A stretch of DNA of 64,000 nucleotides from an uncultured Oscillospiraceae bacterium (GTDB lineage Bacteria; Bacillota; Clostridia; Oscillospirales; Oscillospiraceae). Both the position numbers and the translations under genes were made by a program. The first letter of the stretch is position 1. Every line of letters starts with the position of its first letter. Shown one piece after another: positions 1 to 9,924 of this stretch. The notes below the pieces were generated by a model, which was not told the DNA's origin, did no database searches, and saw only the letters and a list, made by a program, of their open reading frames with translations. The stretch spans positions 1 through 64,000 of the forward strand of contig CANQTW010000012.1 in NCBI GenBank assembly GCA_947626845.1. Reading direction: 5' to 3'.

Positions 1-600
1 CATCTGCCCTCCTTCTCCATCGGCTCCGACCAGCTGGAGAACGGCGACATCTTCCAGACCGAGTACGTCATGTGGACCAACCTGCGCCTGCCCAAGCGGG
101 ACGAGGACCTTTACGCCTACCAGCTCTACCCCCGCGTCCTGGCGGACCTGGGCATGAGCCCCGGCCTCATCACCCGCTACCACCAGCAAATGCGGGATTC
201 CGAGGACTACGAGGAGGGCCTGAACCTCTTAGAGTACGATATGCTGGCCGGCGACTGGTACTGCTATGGCGGCGCCTGCCCCTTCACCGCCACCGACCTG
301 CGCATGGGCGTGAAGCCGGTGATCATCGACTCCTGGCGGTACGAGGAGGACGGACAGCTCCTGGTCTACGGCGAAAACTTCACCGATTACAGCGTCATCA
401 CCCTGGACGGCAGGCAGCTGGAGACGGAGCGCCCGGAACCCGGCGTCCTGACGGCCTTTGCCCCGAACCTCTACGCTTCGGGAAAATTCAAGGAGGGGTA
501 CCGCGTGCTCTCCGTGGCCCAGGTCTCCCCCAGCGGCCCCGCCCTGTCGGAGGCCGTAGGCGTGCTGATCCAGGCCCCGCCGGAGGAAACGGACGAATAA
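1..600 (+). CDS. LTA synthase-like sulfatase-fold protein, C-terminal part
   Basis: The frame is open from base 1, so the 5' part lies outside the window; 199 residues are visible. The segment VMWTNLRLP followed by a stretch ending in LADLGMSPGLITRYHQQM resembles the C-terminal part of LtaS/MdoB-type phosphoglycerol transferases, where the 'I-W-S-N' strand precedes the last helices of the extracytoplasmic sulfatase domain. The family moves glycerol-phosphate groups onto wall or membrane polymers. The last ~90 residues form a beta-rich tail (VIIDSWRYEEDGQLLVYGENF onward) that may be an extra domain. Metal-binding residues are upstream and cannot be checked. A strong terminator follows. Confidence 0.7.
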   Translation, partial: HLPSFSIGSDQLENGDIFQTEYVMWTNLRLPKRDEDLYAYQLYPRVLADLGMSPGLITRYHQQMRDSEDYEEGLNLLEYDMLAGDWYCYGGACPFTATDLRMGVKPVIIDSWRYEEDGQLLVYGENFTDYSVITLDGRQLETERPEPGVLTAFAPNLYASGKFKEGYRVLSVAQVSPSGPALSEAVGVLIQAPPEETDE

Positions 601-678
601 GTATTCACATATCCAGAATTTTTATTCACAACCTCCCGCCTGAAACGGGAGGGGAAAGCGCCAAATTACCCAAAATCG

Positions 679-708
679 GCCCCCGGTCCTCCGGGGGCTT
701 CGTTTGTT
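679..708 (+). terminator. Rho-independent terminator after the LTA synthase-like gene
   Basis: A perfect 8-bp GC stem, GCCCCCGG/CCGGGGGC with a TCCT loop, is followed by a T-rich run (TTCGTTTGTTTC). It separates the upstream gene from the arg operon promoter. Confidence 0.8.
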
Positions 709-739
709 TCACAAATCGAAATGGATAGATGAATAATCC

Positions 740-768
740 TTGACTTTTCCGTGAAAAAGCCCCATAAT
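740..768 (+). promoter_or_regulatory. Sigma-A promoter of the arg operon
   Basis: TTGACT at 740-745 and CATAAT at 763-768 are separated by 17 nt, giving a short leader before argG. The half-site TGAAT lies just upstream of and against the -35 (about 729-735), so an ArgR-type operator is possible, but a full ARG box is not seen. Confidence 0.7.
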
Positions 769-804
769 GGCGTTACAAATAAAAAACAACGGAGGGGTTC
801 ACCC

Positions 805-2031
<1,227 letters not shown>

Positions 2032-2033
2032 TT

Positions 2034-2308
2034 TGAATGAAAAGGGCATGGCCCTTTTCATTCAAGAGGAAACGTGCGGGAAAAAATTCTGAGTTTTGCG
2101 AAATTCAGAATTTTTCCCCTGCTGTTTTGCTCCGCGCACAGTCGTCGTCGCACGAGCCGCTTTACTTCGGCCTCCCGATGGTCGGCCTCAGGCGCAGGCT
2201 CGGCTTCTCCTCTCCCCACCGAACTACGTTCGGCGGGGACCCCAGGTGGGGCCGCACACTCCGCAAAACAAAAGGGATTTTTTGCAAGGCGCATGTCCTT
2301 GCAAAAAA
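2034..2308 (+). repeat. Structured intergenic repeat, copy A (argG|argH)
   Basis: The segment starts with a perfect 14-bp hairpin (2034-2064, loop ATG), then AACGTGCGGG (2071-2080), an A/T hairpin (about 2081-2115), a long arm closed by TGTTTTGC (2123-2130) and GCAAAACA, and a perfect 12-bp hairpin TTTTTTGCAAGG/CCTTGCAAAAAA (2278-2289/2297-2308) with loop CGCATGT. About 105 extra bases, themselves hairpin-rich, lie inside the long arm compared with copies B and C. The last hairpin ends 24 nt before the argH start. The same parts in the same order recur at 28465, 39216 and, shortened, at 49217. Confidence 0.8.
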
Positions 2309-2332
2309 TATTTATTATGGGAGGAAAAACGT

Positions 2333-3706
2333 ATGCCCAAGCTCTGGTCCGGCCTGGCCTCCGGCGCCATCGACGAGGCCGCCGAGGACTTCAACCGCTC
2401 CATCCGCGTGGACTCCCGCATGGTTCGGGAGGACATCACGGGCTCTATCGCCCACGCCAAAATGCTGGCGGCCCGCGGCATCATCACGGCGGAGGACGCC
2501 GAGGCCATCGTGAACGGCCTCAACGGGATTCTGGCCGATCTGGACGCCGGCGCGCTGAAGATCGACTATGAGGCCGAGGATATCCACACCTTCGTGGAGC
2601 AGACCCTGACGGAGCGGATCGGGGAGCCGGGAAAGCGCCTCCACACCGCCCGGAGCCGCAACGACCAGGTGGCTTTGGATGTCCGGATGTACCTGCGGGG
2701 GCGGGTCGAAACCACCTCCGAGCTCCTTAAAAAGCTCATGCGCGTCCTCTGCGGCAGGGCGGAGGAGGCGAAGGCCATGGTCATGCCGGGATACACCCAC
2801 CTCCAGCGGGCCCAGCCCGTCACCATGGGCCACCACCTGATGGCCTACGCCATGATGGCCCTGCGGGACCTGGGCCGGCTCACGGACGCGAATACGCGCA
2901 TGAACGTCTCGCCCATCGGCTGCTGTGCCCTGGCGGGCACCACCTACGGCACCGACAGACAGCTGGAGGCGGAGCTTCTGGGCTTTGACAGCGTAGCGGA
3001 AAACTCCCTGGACGGCGTGTCGGACCGGGATTTCTGCGTGGAGCTGGCCGCCGCCCTGGGCCTTATCATGACCCACCTCTCCCGCCTCTCCGAGGAGCTG
3101 ATCCTCTGGTCCAGCTGGGAGTTCAAATTCATCCGCCTTTCGGACGCCTACTCCACCGGCTCCTCCATCATGCCCCAGAAGAAAAATCCGGATATGGCGG
3201 AGCTGACAAGGGGCAAAACAGGACGGGTCTACGGGGACCTGATGGCGCTCCTGACCATGCTCAAGGGCCTGCCGCTGGCCTACAACAAGGACATGCAGGA
3301 GGACAAGGAGCTGATTTTCGACGCCTTTGACACCGTGGACGCCTGTCTCACCGTCTGCGCCCCCATGGTGGACACCATGACCTTCCGGCCGGAGAACATG
3401 CGGAAGGCCGCCGCCGAGGGATTCATCAACGCCACCGACCTGGCGGACTGGCTGGTGGGGCGGGGGATGCCCTTCCGCACCGCCTACAAGCTCACCGGGG
3501 AGCTGGTGGCCGAATGTACCAAAGCCGGAACCACCCTGGAGGACCTGCCCCTGGAGGCGTACAGGGCGAAAAGCGAGCTTTTTGACGAGACCCTCTATGA
3601 GGCCATCAACATCGACAACTGCCTTCTCCGCCGCACCTCCCTGGGCGGCCCCACGCCGGAGAGCGTGGAGCGGCAGATCGAGTCCATAAGGAGACAGATA
3701 GGATGA
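2333..3706 (+). CDS. argH: Argininosuccinate lyase
   Basis: Splits argininosuccinate into arginine and fumarate. The start at 2333 follows GGGAGGAAAAACGT; upstream in-frame ATGs fall within the repeat and would add about 80 residues absent from the family. The 457-residue product carries the fumarase/aspartase-superfamily signature GSSIMPQKKNPD at about residues 276-287, TARSRNDQVA near 105 and the HLQRAQPVT segment. It overlaps argC by 4 nt (ATGA), implying translational coupling. Confidence 0.97.
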   Translation: MPKLWSGLASGAIDEAAEDFNRSIRVDSRMVREDITGSIAHAKMLAARGIITAEDAEAIVNGLNGILADLDAGALKIDYEAEDIHTFVEQTLTERIGEPGKRLHTARSRNDQVALDVRMYLRGRVETTSELLKKLMRVLCGRAEEAKAMVMPGYTHLQRAQPVTMGHHLMAYAMMALRDLGRLTDANTRMNVSPIGCCALAGTTYGTDRQLEAELLGFDSVAENSLDGVSDRDFCVELAAALGLIMTHLSRLSEELILWSSWEFKFIRLSDAYSTGSSIMPQKKNPDMAELTRGKTGRVYGDLMALLTMLKGLPLAYNKDMQEDKELIFDAFDTVDACLTVCAPMVDTMTFRPENMRKAAAEGFINATDLADWLVGRGMPFRTAYKLTGELVAECTKAGTTLEDLPLEAYRAKSELFDETLYEAINIDNCLLRRTSLGGPTPESVERQIESIRRQIG

Positions 3707-4635
3707 AGGTTTATATCGACGGCTCCGCCGGCACCACCGGCCTGCAAATTTATGACCGGCTGAGAGAGCGGCGGGACCTGGAGCTGGTGACGCTCCCGGA
3801 GGAGCTTCGGAAGGACCCCGCCGCCAGGCGGGACGCGCTGAACGGCTGTGACATCGCCTTCCTGTGCCTGCCCGATGACGCGGCACGGGAGGCGGTATCC
3901 ATGGTGGAGAACCAGGACGTGCGGATCATCGACGCCTCCACCGCCCACCGCACGGCGGAGGACTGGGCCTACGGCTTTCCGGAGCTTGACGGCGAGCACC
4001 GCGCCGCCATTGAAAAGGGCAGGCGGATCGCCAACCCCGGCTGTCACGCCACAGGCTTCATCGTCTCGGTGTATCCCCTGGTCAAGCTGGGGATCGTCCC
4101 GGCGGACTACCCCCTCAGCTGTTTCTCCCTCACCGGCTACTCCGGCGGCGGCAAAAAGATGATCGCGGACTACGAGGACATGGAAAAGCCCGTGAATCTG
4201 GGCGCCCCCCGCCTCTACGGCCTCACCCAGGCCCATAAGCACCTGCCGGAGATGCGGAAGGTCTGCGGCCTTACGCGCGCGCCGGTTTTCTCACCGGTGG
4301 TGGATGACTACTACAAGGGCATGGCCACGACGGTCACCTTCCATACGGAGCTGCTGGCCCCCGGAACCACCCTGAAAAAGCTGCGGGAGGCTTTGGATGA
4401 CTGGTATATGTACCAAAGGCTCATAAACGTCGCGCCCTTGAACTGGGGCGACCCCATGATCGACGCCAACGCCTTTGAGGGACGGGACGATTTGATGCTG
4501 ATCATCTCCGGCAACGATGAGCGCGTCACGGTCACCGCCCTCTTTGACAATCTGGGCAAGGGCGCCTCCGGCGCGGCGGTGCAGAACATGAACATTTTAA
4601 TGGGCGTGGACGAGCTGACGGGGCTCAATTGTTAA
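3703..4635 (+). CDS. argC: N-acetyl-gamma-glutamyl-phosphate reductase, short (type 2) form
   Basis: NADPH-dependent reduction of N-acetylglutamyl phosphate to the semialdehyde, third step to ornithine. The 310-residue length and the N-terminus MKVYIDGSAGTTGLQIYDRL match the shorter ArgC type rather than the ~345-residue form. The catalytic Cys lies in NPGCHATG at about residues 111-118. The Rossmann glycine motif GSAGTTG is at residues 7-13. Overlaps argH and is followed 16 nt later by an EamA-type membrane gene. Confidence 0.96.
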   Translation: MKVYIDGSAGTTGLQIYDRLRERRDLELVTLPEELRKDPAARRDALNGCDIAFLCLPDDAAREAVSMVENQDVRIIDASTAHRTAEDWAYGFPELDGEHRAAIEKGRRIANPGCHATGFIVSVYPLVKLGIVPADYPLSCFSLTGYSGGGKKMIADYEDMEKPVNLGAPRLYGLTQAHKHLPEMRKVCGLTRAPVFSPVVDDYYKGMATTVTFHTELLAPGTTLKKLREALDDWYMYQRLINVAPLNWGDPMIDANAFEGRDDLMLIISGNDERVTVTALFDNLGKGASGAAVQNMNILMGVDELTGLNC

Positions 4636-4651
4636 CGGTGAGGCGATCCGT

Positions 4652-5065
4652 ATGTGGTTTCTTTTCGCGCTGGGCTCCGCGGTGTTCGCGGCGCTGACGT
4701 CCATTCTCGCCAAGGTGGGGATAGACGGGGTCAACTCCAATCTGGCCACCGCGCTCAGGACCGTGGTGGTGCTGGTCATGGCCTGGGGCATGGTGTTTAT
4801 CACCAACGCCCAGGGGGGAATTTCGGAGATCAGCCGGAAAAGCTGGCTCTTCCTCATCCTCTCCGGCCTTGCCACCGGCGCTTCGTGGCTGTGCTACTAC
4901 CACGCCTTGAAGATCGGCGAGGCCTCCAAGGTGGTGCCGGTGGATAAGCTCAGCGTGGTGCTGACGCTTGTGCTGGCCTTCGCCTTTCTTCACGAAAAGG
5001 TCACCCCCAAATCCCTTATCGGCTGTGCCCTCATCGGCGCGGGGACCTTGCTGATGGTACTATGA
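4652..5065 (+). CDS. EamA/DMT-family half-transporter within the arg operon
   Basis: A 137-residue, almost wholly hydrophobic protein with about five membrane segments, matching one EamA repeat of the drug/metabolite transporter superfamily (typical members have two repeats, ~290 residues). The end pattern GEASKVVPVDKLSVVLT... followed by HEKVTPKSLIGCALIGAGTLL is typical of EamA repeats. It would have to work as a homo-oligomer. Its place between argC and argJ suggests export or exchange of arginine, ornithine or an intermediate; this is inference, as the substrate is not readable from sequence. Confidence 0.85.
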   Translation: MWFLFALGSAVFAALTSILAKVGIDGVNSNLATALRTVVVLVMAWGMVFITNAQGGISEISRKSWLFLILSGLATGASWLCYYHALKIGEASKVVPVDKLSVVLTLVLAFAFLHEKVTPKSLIGCALIGAGTLLMVL

Positions 5066-5107
5066 AAAAATAAGCTTTGACAAAATAAGCTTTCGGAGGG
5101 GTATTCC

Positions 5108-6325
5108 ATGGATATCAAATTCATTTCCGGCGGCGTGTGCGCCGCGCGGGGGTTCAAGGCCAACGGCGTCCGGTGCGGCATCAAGGCCAGCTCCAAAAAG
5201 CGGGACCTGGCCCTCATCGTCTCGGAAAAACGATGCGCCGCGGCGGCGGTGTACACCGCCAATCTTGTGAGATCAGCGCCGATCAAGGTGACAAAGGCCC
5301 ATCTGGCGGACGGGTACGCCCAGGCGGTGATCTGCAACTCCGGCAACGCCAACACCTGCAACGCCAATGGGCTGGAGATCGCCGAGGGCATGAGCGCCCT
5401 GGTGGAGCAATATACGGGCATCGCCGCCTCGGACGTGATCGTGGGCTCCACCGGTGTTATCGGACAGCAGATGACCCTCGCCCCCATGGAAAACGGCATG
5501 GCGGCGCTGACAGCGGGCCTGGGGGACCACTCGGATTGGGCCGAGGACGCCATCATGACCACGGACACCGTGCCCAAGGAGGCGGCGGTGGAGTTTGAGA
5601 TTGGCGGCGTCAAGTGCCGCCTGGGGGGCATCGCCAAGGGCTCCGGCATGATCCACCCCAATATGGCCACCATGCTGGTGTGGGTGACTTCTGATGTGGA
5701 TATCACCCCGAAAATGCTCCAAAAGGCCGTTTCCGAGGACGTAAAGACCAGCTTCAACATGGTCAGCGTGGACGGGGACACCTCCACCAACGACACCTTC
5801 GCCGTGCTGGCCAACGGCCTGGCGGGGAATAAGGTCATCGACAGCGAGGGTAAGGACTTCGACGTCTTTTGCGCCGCCCTCCACGCCGTCACCGAGAGGC
5901 TTTGCCGGATGATCGCCAAGGACGGCGAGGGGGCCACCAAGCTGGTGACCTGCCTGCTCACCAGCGCCGCCGACGATCAGACCGCCAGGACTGTGGCCAA
6001 ATCCGTCATCTGCTCCAGCCTCACCAAGGCCGCCATGTTCGGCGCGGACGCCAACTGGGGCCGCGTCCTGTGCGCCATCGGCTACTCCGGCGCGCGTGTG
6101 GACGTGGAGCGGGTGGACGTGAGCTTCCGGTCAAAGGCCGGCAAGGTGGACGTCTGCAAAAACGGCGCGGGCATCCCCTTCTCCGAGGAGGAGGCCAAAA
6201 AGGTGCTTTTGGAGGACGAGATCGATATTCTCGTCGACCTCAATTCCGGCTCCGCCTCCGCCGAGGCCTGGGGCTGTGATCTTACCTACGATTACGTGAA
6301 GATAAACGGGGATTACCGGACTTGA
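5108..6325 (+). CDS. argJ: Bifunctional ornithine acetyltransferase / N-acetylglutamate synthase
   Basis: Transfers acetyl from N-acetylornithine to glutamate, closing the acetyl cycle; many ArgJ also use acetyl-CoA. The 405-residue precursor has the self-cleavage motif KGSGMIHPNMATML, with cleavage expected before the nucleophile Thr188. Start at 5108 follows TCGGAGGGG. No argA or argE is present in this operon, which fits the cyclic pathway. Confidence 0.96.
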   Translation: MDIKFISGGVCAARGFKANGVRCGIKASSKKRDLALIVSEKRCAAAAVYTANLVRSAPIKVTKAHLADGYAQAVICNSGNANTCNANGLEIAEGMSALVEQYTGIAASDVIVGSTGVIGQQMTLAPMENGMAALTAGLGDHSDWAEDAIMTTDTVPKEAAVEFEIGGVKCRLGGIAKGSGMIHPNMATMLVWVTSDVDITPKMLQKAVSEDVKTSFNMVSVDGDTSTNDTFAVLANGLAGNKVIDSEGKDFDVFCAALHAVTERLCRMIAKDGEGATKLVTCLLTSAADDQTARTVAKSVICSSLTKAAMFGADANWGRVLCAIGYSGARVDVERVDVSFRSKAGKVDVCKNGAGIPFSEEEAKKVLLEDEIDILVDLNSGSASAEAWGCDLTYDYVKINGDYRT

Positions 6326-6374
6326 CGGCATTGCCGGATCGAAATAGAAGAAAAACATTAGGAGGCATCTTTTT

Positions 6375-7232
6375 ATGGACCTGCACGACCACGCCCTACG
6401 GGCGCAGACGCTGACGGAGGCGCTTCCGTACATACAGAAGTACGCGGGAAAGATCATCCTCATCAAATACGGCGGCAACGCCATGACTGACGAGACGCTG
6501 AAAAAGTACGTCATGGGGGACATCGTGCTCCTCTCCATGATCGGTATCAGGGTGGTGGTGGTCCACGGCGGCGGGCCGGAGATCAGCGACATGCTGAAAA
6601 AGACCGGCAAGAAGTCCGAATTCGTGGGCGGCCTGCGGGTCACCGACGACGAGACCATGGACATCGTTCAGATGGTGCTGGCCGGAAAGGTCAACAAGGA
6701 CCTGGTGAACCTGGTGGAGCTGGCCGGCGGTAGGGCCATCGGCATCTCCGGCGTGGACGGCCACATGATCAAGGCCGCCCAGCTTGACCCAAAGCTCGGC
6801 GCCGTGGGGGAGATCCAGGACGTGGACGTGAAGCCCATTACGGACCTTCTGGACATGGGCTATATCCCCATCATCTCCACCGTAGGATGCGACGCCCAGG
6901 GGAAGCTTTACAACATCAACGCCGACACCGCCGCCGCCCGCATCGCCGGAAAGCTGGGGGCGGAGTCCATGCTGACCATGACGGACATCGAGGGACTCCT
7001 GCGGGACAAGGACGATCCGGATACGCTGATCCGGCGGCTGTCCGTGTCCGAGGTGCCGGAGCTGACCGCCCAGGGCGTTATCTCCGGCGGCATGATCCCC
7101 AAGATACAGTGCTGTGTGGAGGCCATACGACGTGGGGTGAAAAAGGTGTTCATCATCGACGGGCGCCTGCCCCACTCCATTCTGATGGAGCTTCTCACCA
7201 ACGCCGGCATCGGCACCATGTTTACCGCGTAA
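6375..7232 (+). CDS. argB: Acetylglutamate kinase
   Basis: Phosphorylates N-acetylglutamate, usually the arginine-feedback step. The 285-residue protein belongs to the amino-acid kinase family: Lys in IIKYGGNAM near residue 32, glycine loop VVHGGGPEIS near 62-71, and INADTAAARIAGKLGA in the C-terminal domain. The ~25-residue N-terminal extension (MDLHDHALRAQTLTEALPYI) resembles the N-terminal helix of arginine-sensitive hexameric enzymes, so feedback inhibition is likely. TAGGAGG lies ahead of the start. Confidence 0.96.
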   Translation: MDLHDHALRAQTLTEALPYIQKYAGKIILIKYGGNAMTDETLKKYVMGDIVLLSMIGIRVVVVHGGGPEISDMLKKTGKKSEFVGGLRVTDDETMDIVQMVLAGKVNKDLVNLVELAGGRAIGISGVDGHMIKAAQLDPKLGAVGEIQDVDVKPITDLLDMGYIPIISTVGCDAQGKLYNINADTAAARIAGKLGAESMLTMTDIEGLLRDKDDPDTLIRRLSVSEVPELTAQGVISGGMIPKIQCCVEAIRRGVKKVFIIDGRLPHSILMELLTNAGIGTMFTA

Positions 7233-7245
7233 GGGGGGGGAATCT

Positions 7246-8421
7246 ATGGACGAATTGGATATAAAAGCCCTGGACAGGACCTATGTGGCCAACACCTACG
7301 GCAGGGCCGATGTGGTGTTCACCCAGGGCCGTGGGGCGGAGGTCTTTGACGAGCAGGGCCGGCGGTATATCGACCTGGGCGCCGGCATCGCCGTCAACAG
7401 CTTCGGCATCGGCGACCCCGTCTGGGCGGCGGCGGTGACGGAGCAGCTGGGCAGGCTCCAGCACATGTCCAACCTCTACTACACCGAGCCCTGCGCAAAG
7501 CTTGCGAAGCTGCTGTGCGAAAGGACCGGCTTCCGGAAGGTATTCTTTGGAAATTCCGGAGCGGAGGCCAATGAGTGCGCCATCAAGACCGCCCGAAAAT
7601 GGGCCTTTGACAAGTACGGCGACGAGAGCCACAGCACCATCATCACCCTGAAAAACAGCTTCCACGGGCGCACGATCACCACCCTGGCCGCCACGGGTCA
7701 GGACGCTTTTCACACGAAATTCGGCCCCTTTACCCCCGGCTTTGTCCACGCCTCCGCCCAGGACGCGGGGGAGGTACGGGCTCTTGCCGAAAAGGGCGGC
7801 TGCTGTGCCGTGATGCTGGAGCTTGTCCAGGGCGAGGGCGGCGTGGTTCCTCTGACACGCGAGTATGTGGACGAGGTCGTGAAGATCGCGAAGGAATACG
7901 ACATGCTCATCATCGTGGACGAGGTGCAGACCGGCAACGGGCGCACCGGCACGCTCTACGCCTATGAGCAGTTCGGCTTTATGCCGGACATCGTCTCCAC
8001 CGCCAAGGGCCTGGGCGGCGGCCTCCCCCTGGGGGCGTGCCTGTTGGGCGAGCGGGTGGAGCACACCCTGGGTCGGGGCGACCACGGCTCCACCTTCGGC
8101 GGCAACCCGGTATCCTGCGCCGGGGCCATCAGCATCATCGAGCGCATTGACGGCAAGCTCCTTGAGGGCGTCCGGCGCAAGGGCGAGTTGATCAAAAAGG
8201 CCTTTGAGGGCGCCAGGGGCGTCAAAAGCGTCACGGGCCTGGGCCTGATGGTGGGCCTCCTCACGGAGAAGCCCGCCGGAGAAGTGGTCAAGGAGGCCAT
8301 AGCGCGGGGCGTGATCCCCCTCACCGCCCATGAGAAGGTGAGGCTGGTGCCGCCGCTGACCATAACCGATGAGCAGCTTTGCGAGGCCATCGAGATTTTG
8401 AAAGAGGTGATCGGAGAATGA
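7246..8421 (+). CDS. argD: Acetylornithine aminotransferase
   Basis: PLP enzyme converting N-acetylglutamate semialdehyde to N-acetylornithine. The 391-residue class-III aminotransferase shows GNSGAEANECAIK for the phosphate-binding region, IIVDEVQTGNGRTG with the PLP-ring Asp, and the Schiff-base lysine K254 in STAKGLGGG. Fourteen nt after argB; overlaps argF by 4 nt (ATGA). Confidence 0.95.
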   Translation: MDELDIKALDRTYVANTYGRADVVFTQGRGAEVFDEQGRRYIDLGAGIAVNSFGIGDPVWAAAVTEQLGRLQHMSNLYYTEPCAKLAKLLCERTGFRKVFFGNSGAEANECAIKTARKWAFDKYGDESHSTIITLKNSFHGRTITTLAATGQDAFHTKFGPFTPGFVHASAQDAGEVRALAEKGGCCAVMLELVQGEGGVVPLTREYVDEVVKIAKEYDMLIIVDEVQTGNGRTGTLYAYEQFGFMPDIVSTAKGLGGGLPLGACLLGERVEHTLGRGDHGSTFGGNPVSCAGAISIIERIDGKLLEGVRRKGELIKKAFEGARGVKSVTGLGLMVGLLTEKPAGEVVKEAIARGVIPLTAHEKVRLVPPLTITDEQLCEAIEILKEVIGE

Positions 8422-9323
8422 AGCATCTACTGAAATTAGGCGACCTCTCCAAGGAGGAGATTTTGGACCTGCTGGGCCTTGCCGACCAGCTGAAATTTGA
8501 GCGCAAGAACAACATCCCCCATCCGCTTTTGACGGGGAAAACCCTGGGTATGATCTTTCAGAAATCCTCCACCCGTACCCGCGTCTCCTTTGAGGCGGGC
8601 ATGTACCAGCTGGGGGGCAACGCCCTCTTTTTAAGCTCCCGCGACCTGCAGATAGGCCGGGGCGAACCGGTCCAGGACACCGCGCGGGTGCTCTCCCGCT
8701 ATCTGGACGCCATCATGATCCGCACCTACGAGCAGTCGGAGGTGGAGGATCTGGCCCGCTACGGCTCCATCCCCATCATCAACGGCCTGACGGATTACGC
8801 CCACCCCTGCCAAGTGCTGGCCGACCTCCAGACCATCCGGGAGTACAAGGGTACCCTGGCGGGCCGGAAGCTGGCCTTCATCGGCGACGGCAACAATATG
8901 GCCAATTCCCTGATCGTGGGCGGCATCAAGACCGGCATGAGCGTGGCCATCGGCTGTCCCCGCGGCTATGAGCCCGACGCGGACATTGTGAAATGGGCCC
9001 ATGAGAACGGGGACCTGACCGTCACCGACGACATCTTCGCCGCCGCCAGGGACGCCGACGCGGTGTACACCGACGTCTGGGCCTCCATGGGCATGGAGGA
9101 CGAGGCGGAAAAGCGCCGGCGGGATTTCGCCGGCTACTGCGTGGATATGAAGGTGATGGGGGAGGCCAAGCCGGACGCTATCGTCCTCCACTGCCTGCCC
9201 GCCCACCGGGGCGAGGAGATCACCGACGAGGTCATCGAGAAGTACGCCGCCTCCATCTTCGACGAGGCCGAAAACCGCCTCCACGCCCAAAAGGCCGTGC
9301 TGGTGCGGGTGATGAAGGGCTGA
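8418..9323 (+). CDS. argF: Ornithine carbamoyltransferase
   Basis: Makes citrulline from ornithine and carbamoyl phosphate. The 301-residue protein has the carbamoyl-phosphate motif STRTR at residues 51-55, HPCQVLADLQTI in the middle, and HCLPAHRG near residues 257-264. The start at 8418 overlaps the argD stop; an earlier in-frame ATG at 8379 lies inside argD. Last gene of the operon; no argR or carbamoyl-phosphate synthase gene is in the window. A weak hairpin (CCGCCT...AAGGCGG, 9329-9346) follows. Confidence 0.96.
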   Translation: MKHLLKLGDLSKEEILDLLGLADQLKFERKNNIPHPLLTGKTLGMIFQKSSTRTRVSFEAGMYQLGGNALFLSSRDLQIGRGEPVQDTARVLSRYLDAIMIRTYEQSEVEDLARYGSIPIINGLTDYAHPCQVLADLQTIREYKGTLAGRKLAFIGDGNNMANSLIVGGIKTGMSVAIGCPRGYEPDADIVKWAHENGDLTVTDDIFAAARDADAVYTDVWASMGMEDEAEKRRRDFAGYCVDMKVMGEAKPDAIVLHCLPAHRGEEITDEVIEKYAASIFDEAENRLHAQKAVLVRVMKG

Positions 9324-9435
9324 ATCCCGCCTGTTTTCAAGGCGGTTACTTCTGATTGACTGCATTATAGCACAATGAAAAGCATTTGTCAAGTACTTTT
9401 TTGAAATATTTTTAATTATTTTTTTAAAAGAAAAA

Positions 9436-9460
9436 CGGGCCGCGTCAGCGGCCCGATTTT
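9436..9460. terminator. Bidirectional terminator between argF and the leftward small-protein operon
   Basis: Perfect 8-bp stem CGGGCCGC/GCGGCCCG with loop GTCA, flanked by A-run on the left and T-run on the right, so it can stop transcripts from both sides. Confidence 0.8.
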
Positions 9461-9517
9461 TAAATACGCGGCGAAGCCGCATCCGTTTTGGGGTGGGCGA
9501 TATGGAAATTCGATAAA

Positions 9518-9545
9518 CGGGTGGCCGAGGACGGCCACCCCTACG
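9518..9545 (-). repeat. REP-like palindrome
   Basis: Read on the minus strand it is CGTAGGGG followed by a GTGGCC-type stem and a trailing ACCCG. The layout (GTAG-type head, imperfect GC hairpin, spacer between convergent genes) matches bacterial REP sequences. The two repeats inside the transposase at 30222 share the layout with head CGTACGGG. Confidence 0.6.
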
Positions 9546-9588
9546 ATTCCTTTCCTTCGGCCATACGGAATCCCGTTATCCCTTCCCC

Positions 9589-9924
9589 TCAACCGATGAG
9601 CAGGCCGGCGGTGAAGCTGAAGGCGTTGAGGGACAGGGAGAGGAGAAGGGGTTTTCCGCGGCCCAGGGAGGGCAGGAGGGAGCGGTAGGCCCACGCCTCC
9701 GCCAGCACGGCGGCCAGCTCCAGGGGGAGGACGCAGGGCCAGTAGGGCAGGCCGGCGTTCCCCACCAGGAGGATGACGGCCACGTTGAGGGCGGGGTTCG
9801 TCATCACGTTGGCCAGGACGCTGTACAAAAGGGGCGGCAGCCGCCTGAAGATCAGCCCGATGGCCGCGCCCTCAAGGAGTATCGTCAGTGTCAGATTTTT
9901 CAACAGGAGGAGTGGAAGCGCCAA
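9589..9924 (-). CDS. Small polytopic membrane protein of unknown function
   Basis: 111 residues, three to four predicted membrane segments (about residues 3-24, 30-55, 60-80, 92-110), few charged residues. The start is a TTG at 9924-9922 preceded by AAGGAGG at good distance; no ATG offers a better ribosome site. It overlaps the upstream 71-residue gene by 53 nt and is the last gene of the leftward MFS operon. The region IFRRLPPLLYSVLANVMTNP is polar enough to be a cytoplasmic loop. I do not recognise the family. Confidence 0.7.
   Translation of the reverse strand: MALPLLLLKNLTLTILLEGAAIGLIFRRLPPLLYSVLANVMTNPALNVAVILLVGNAGLPYWPCVLPLELAAVLAEAWAYRSLLPSLGRGKPLLLSLSLNAFSFTAGLLIG

Noticed and set aside
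729-746. Full ARG box at the arg promoter
   Set aside because: Only one TGAAT half-site is clear; the inverse half has two mismatches, so it is mentioned only as a possibility.
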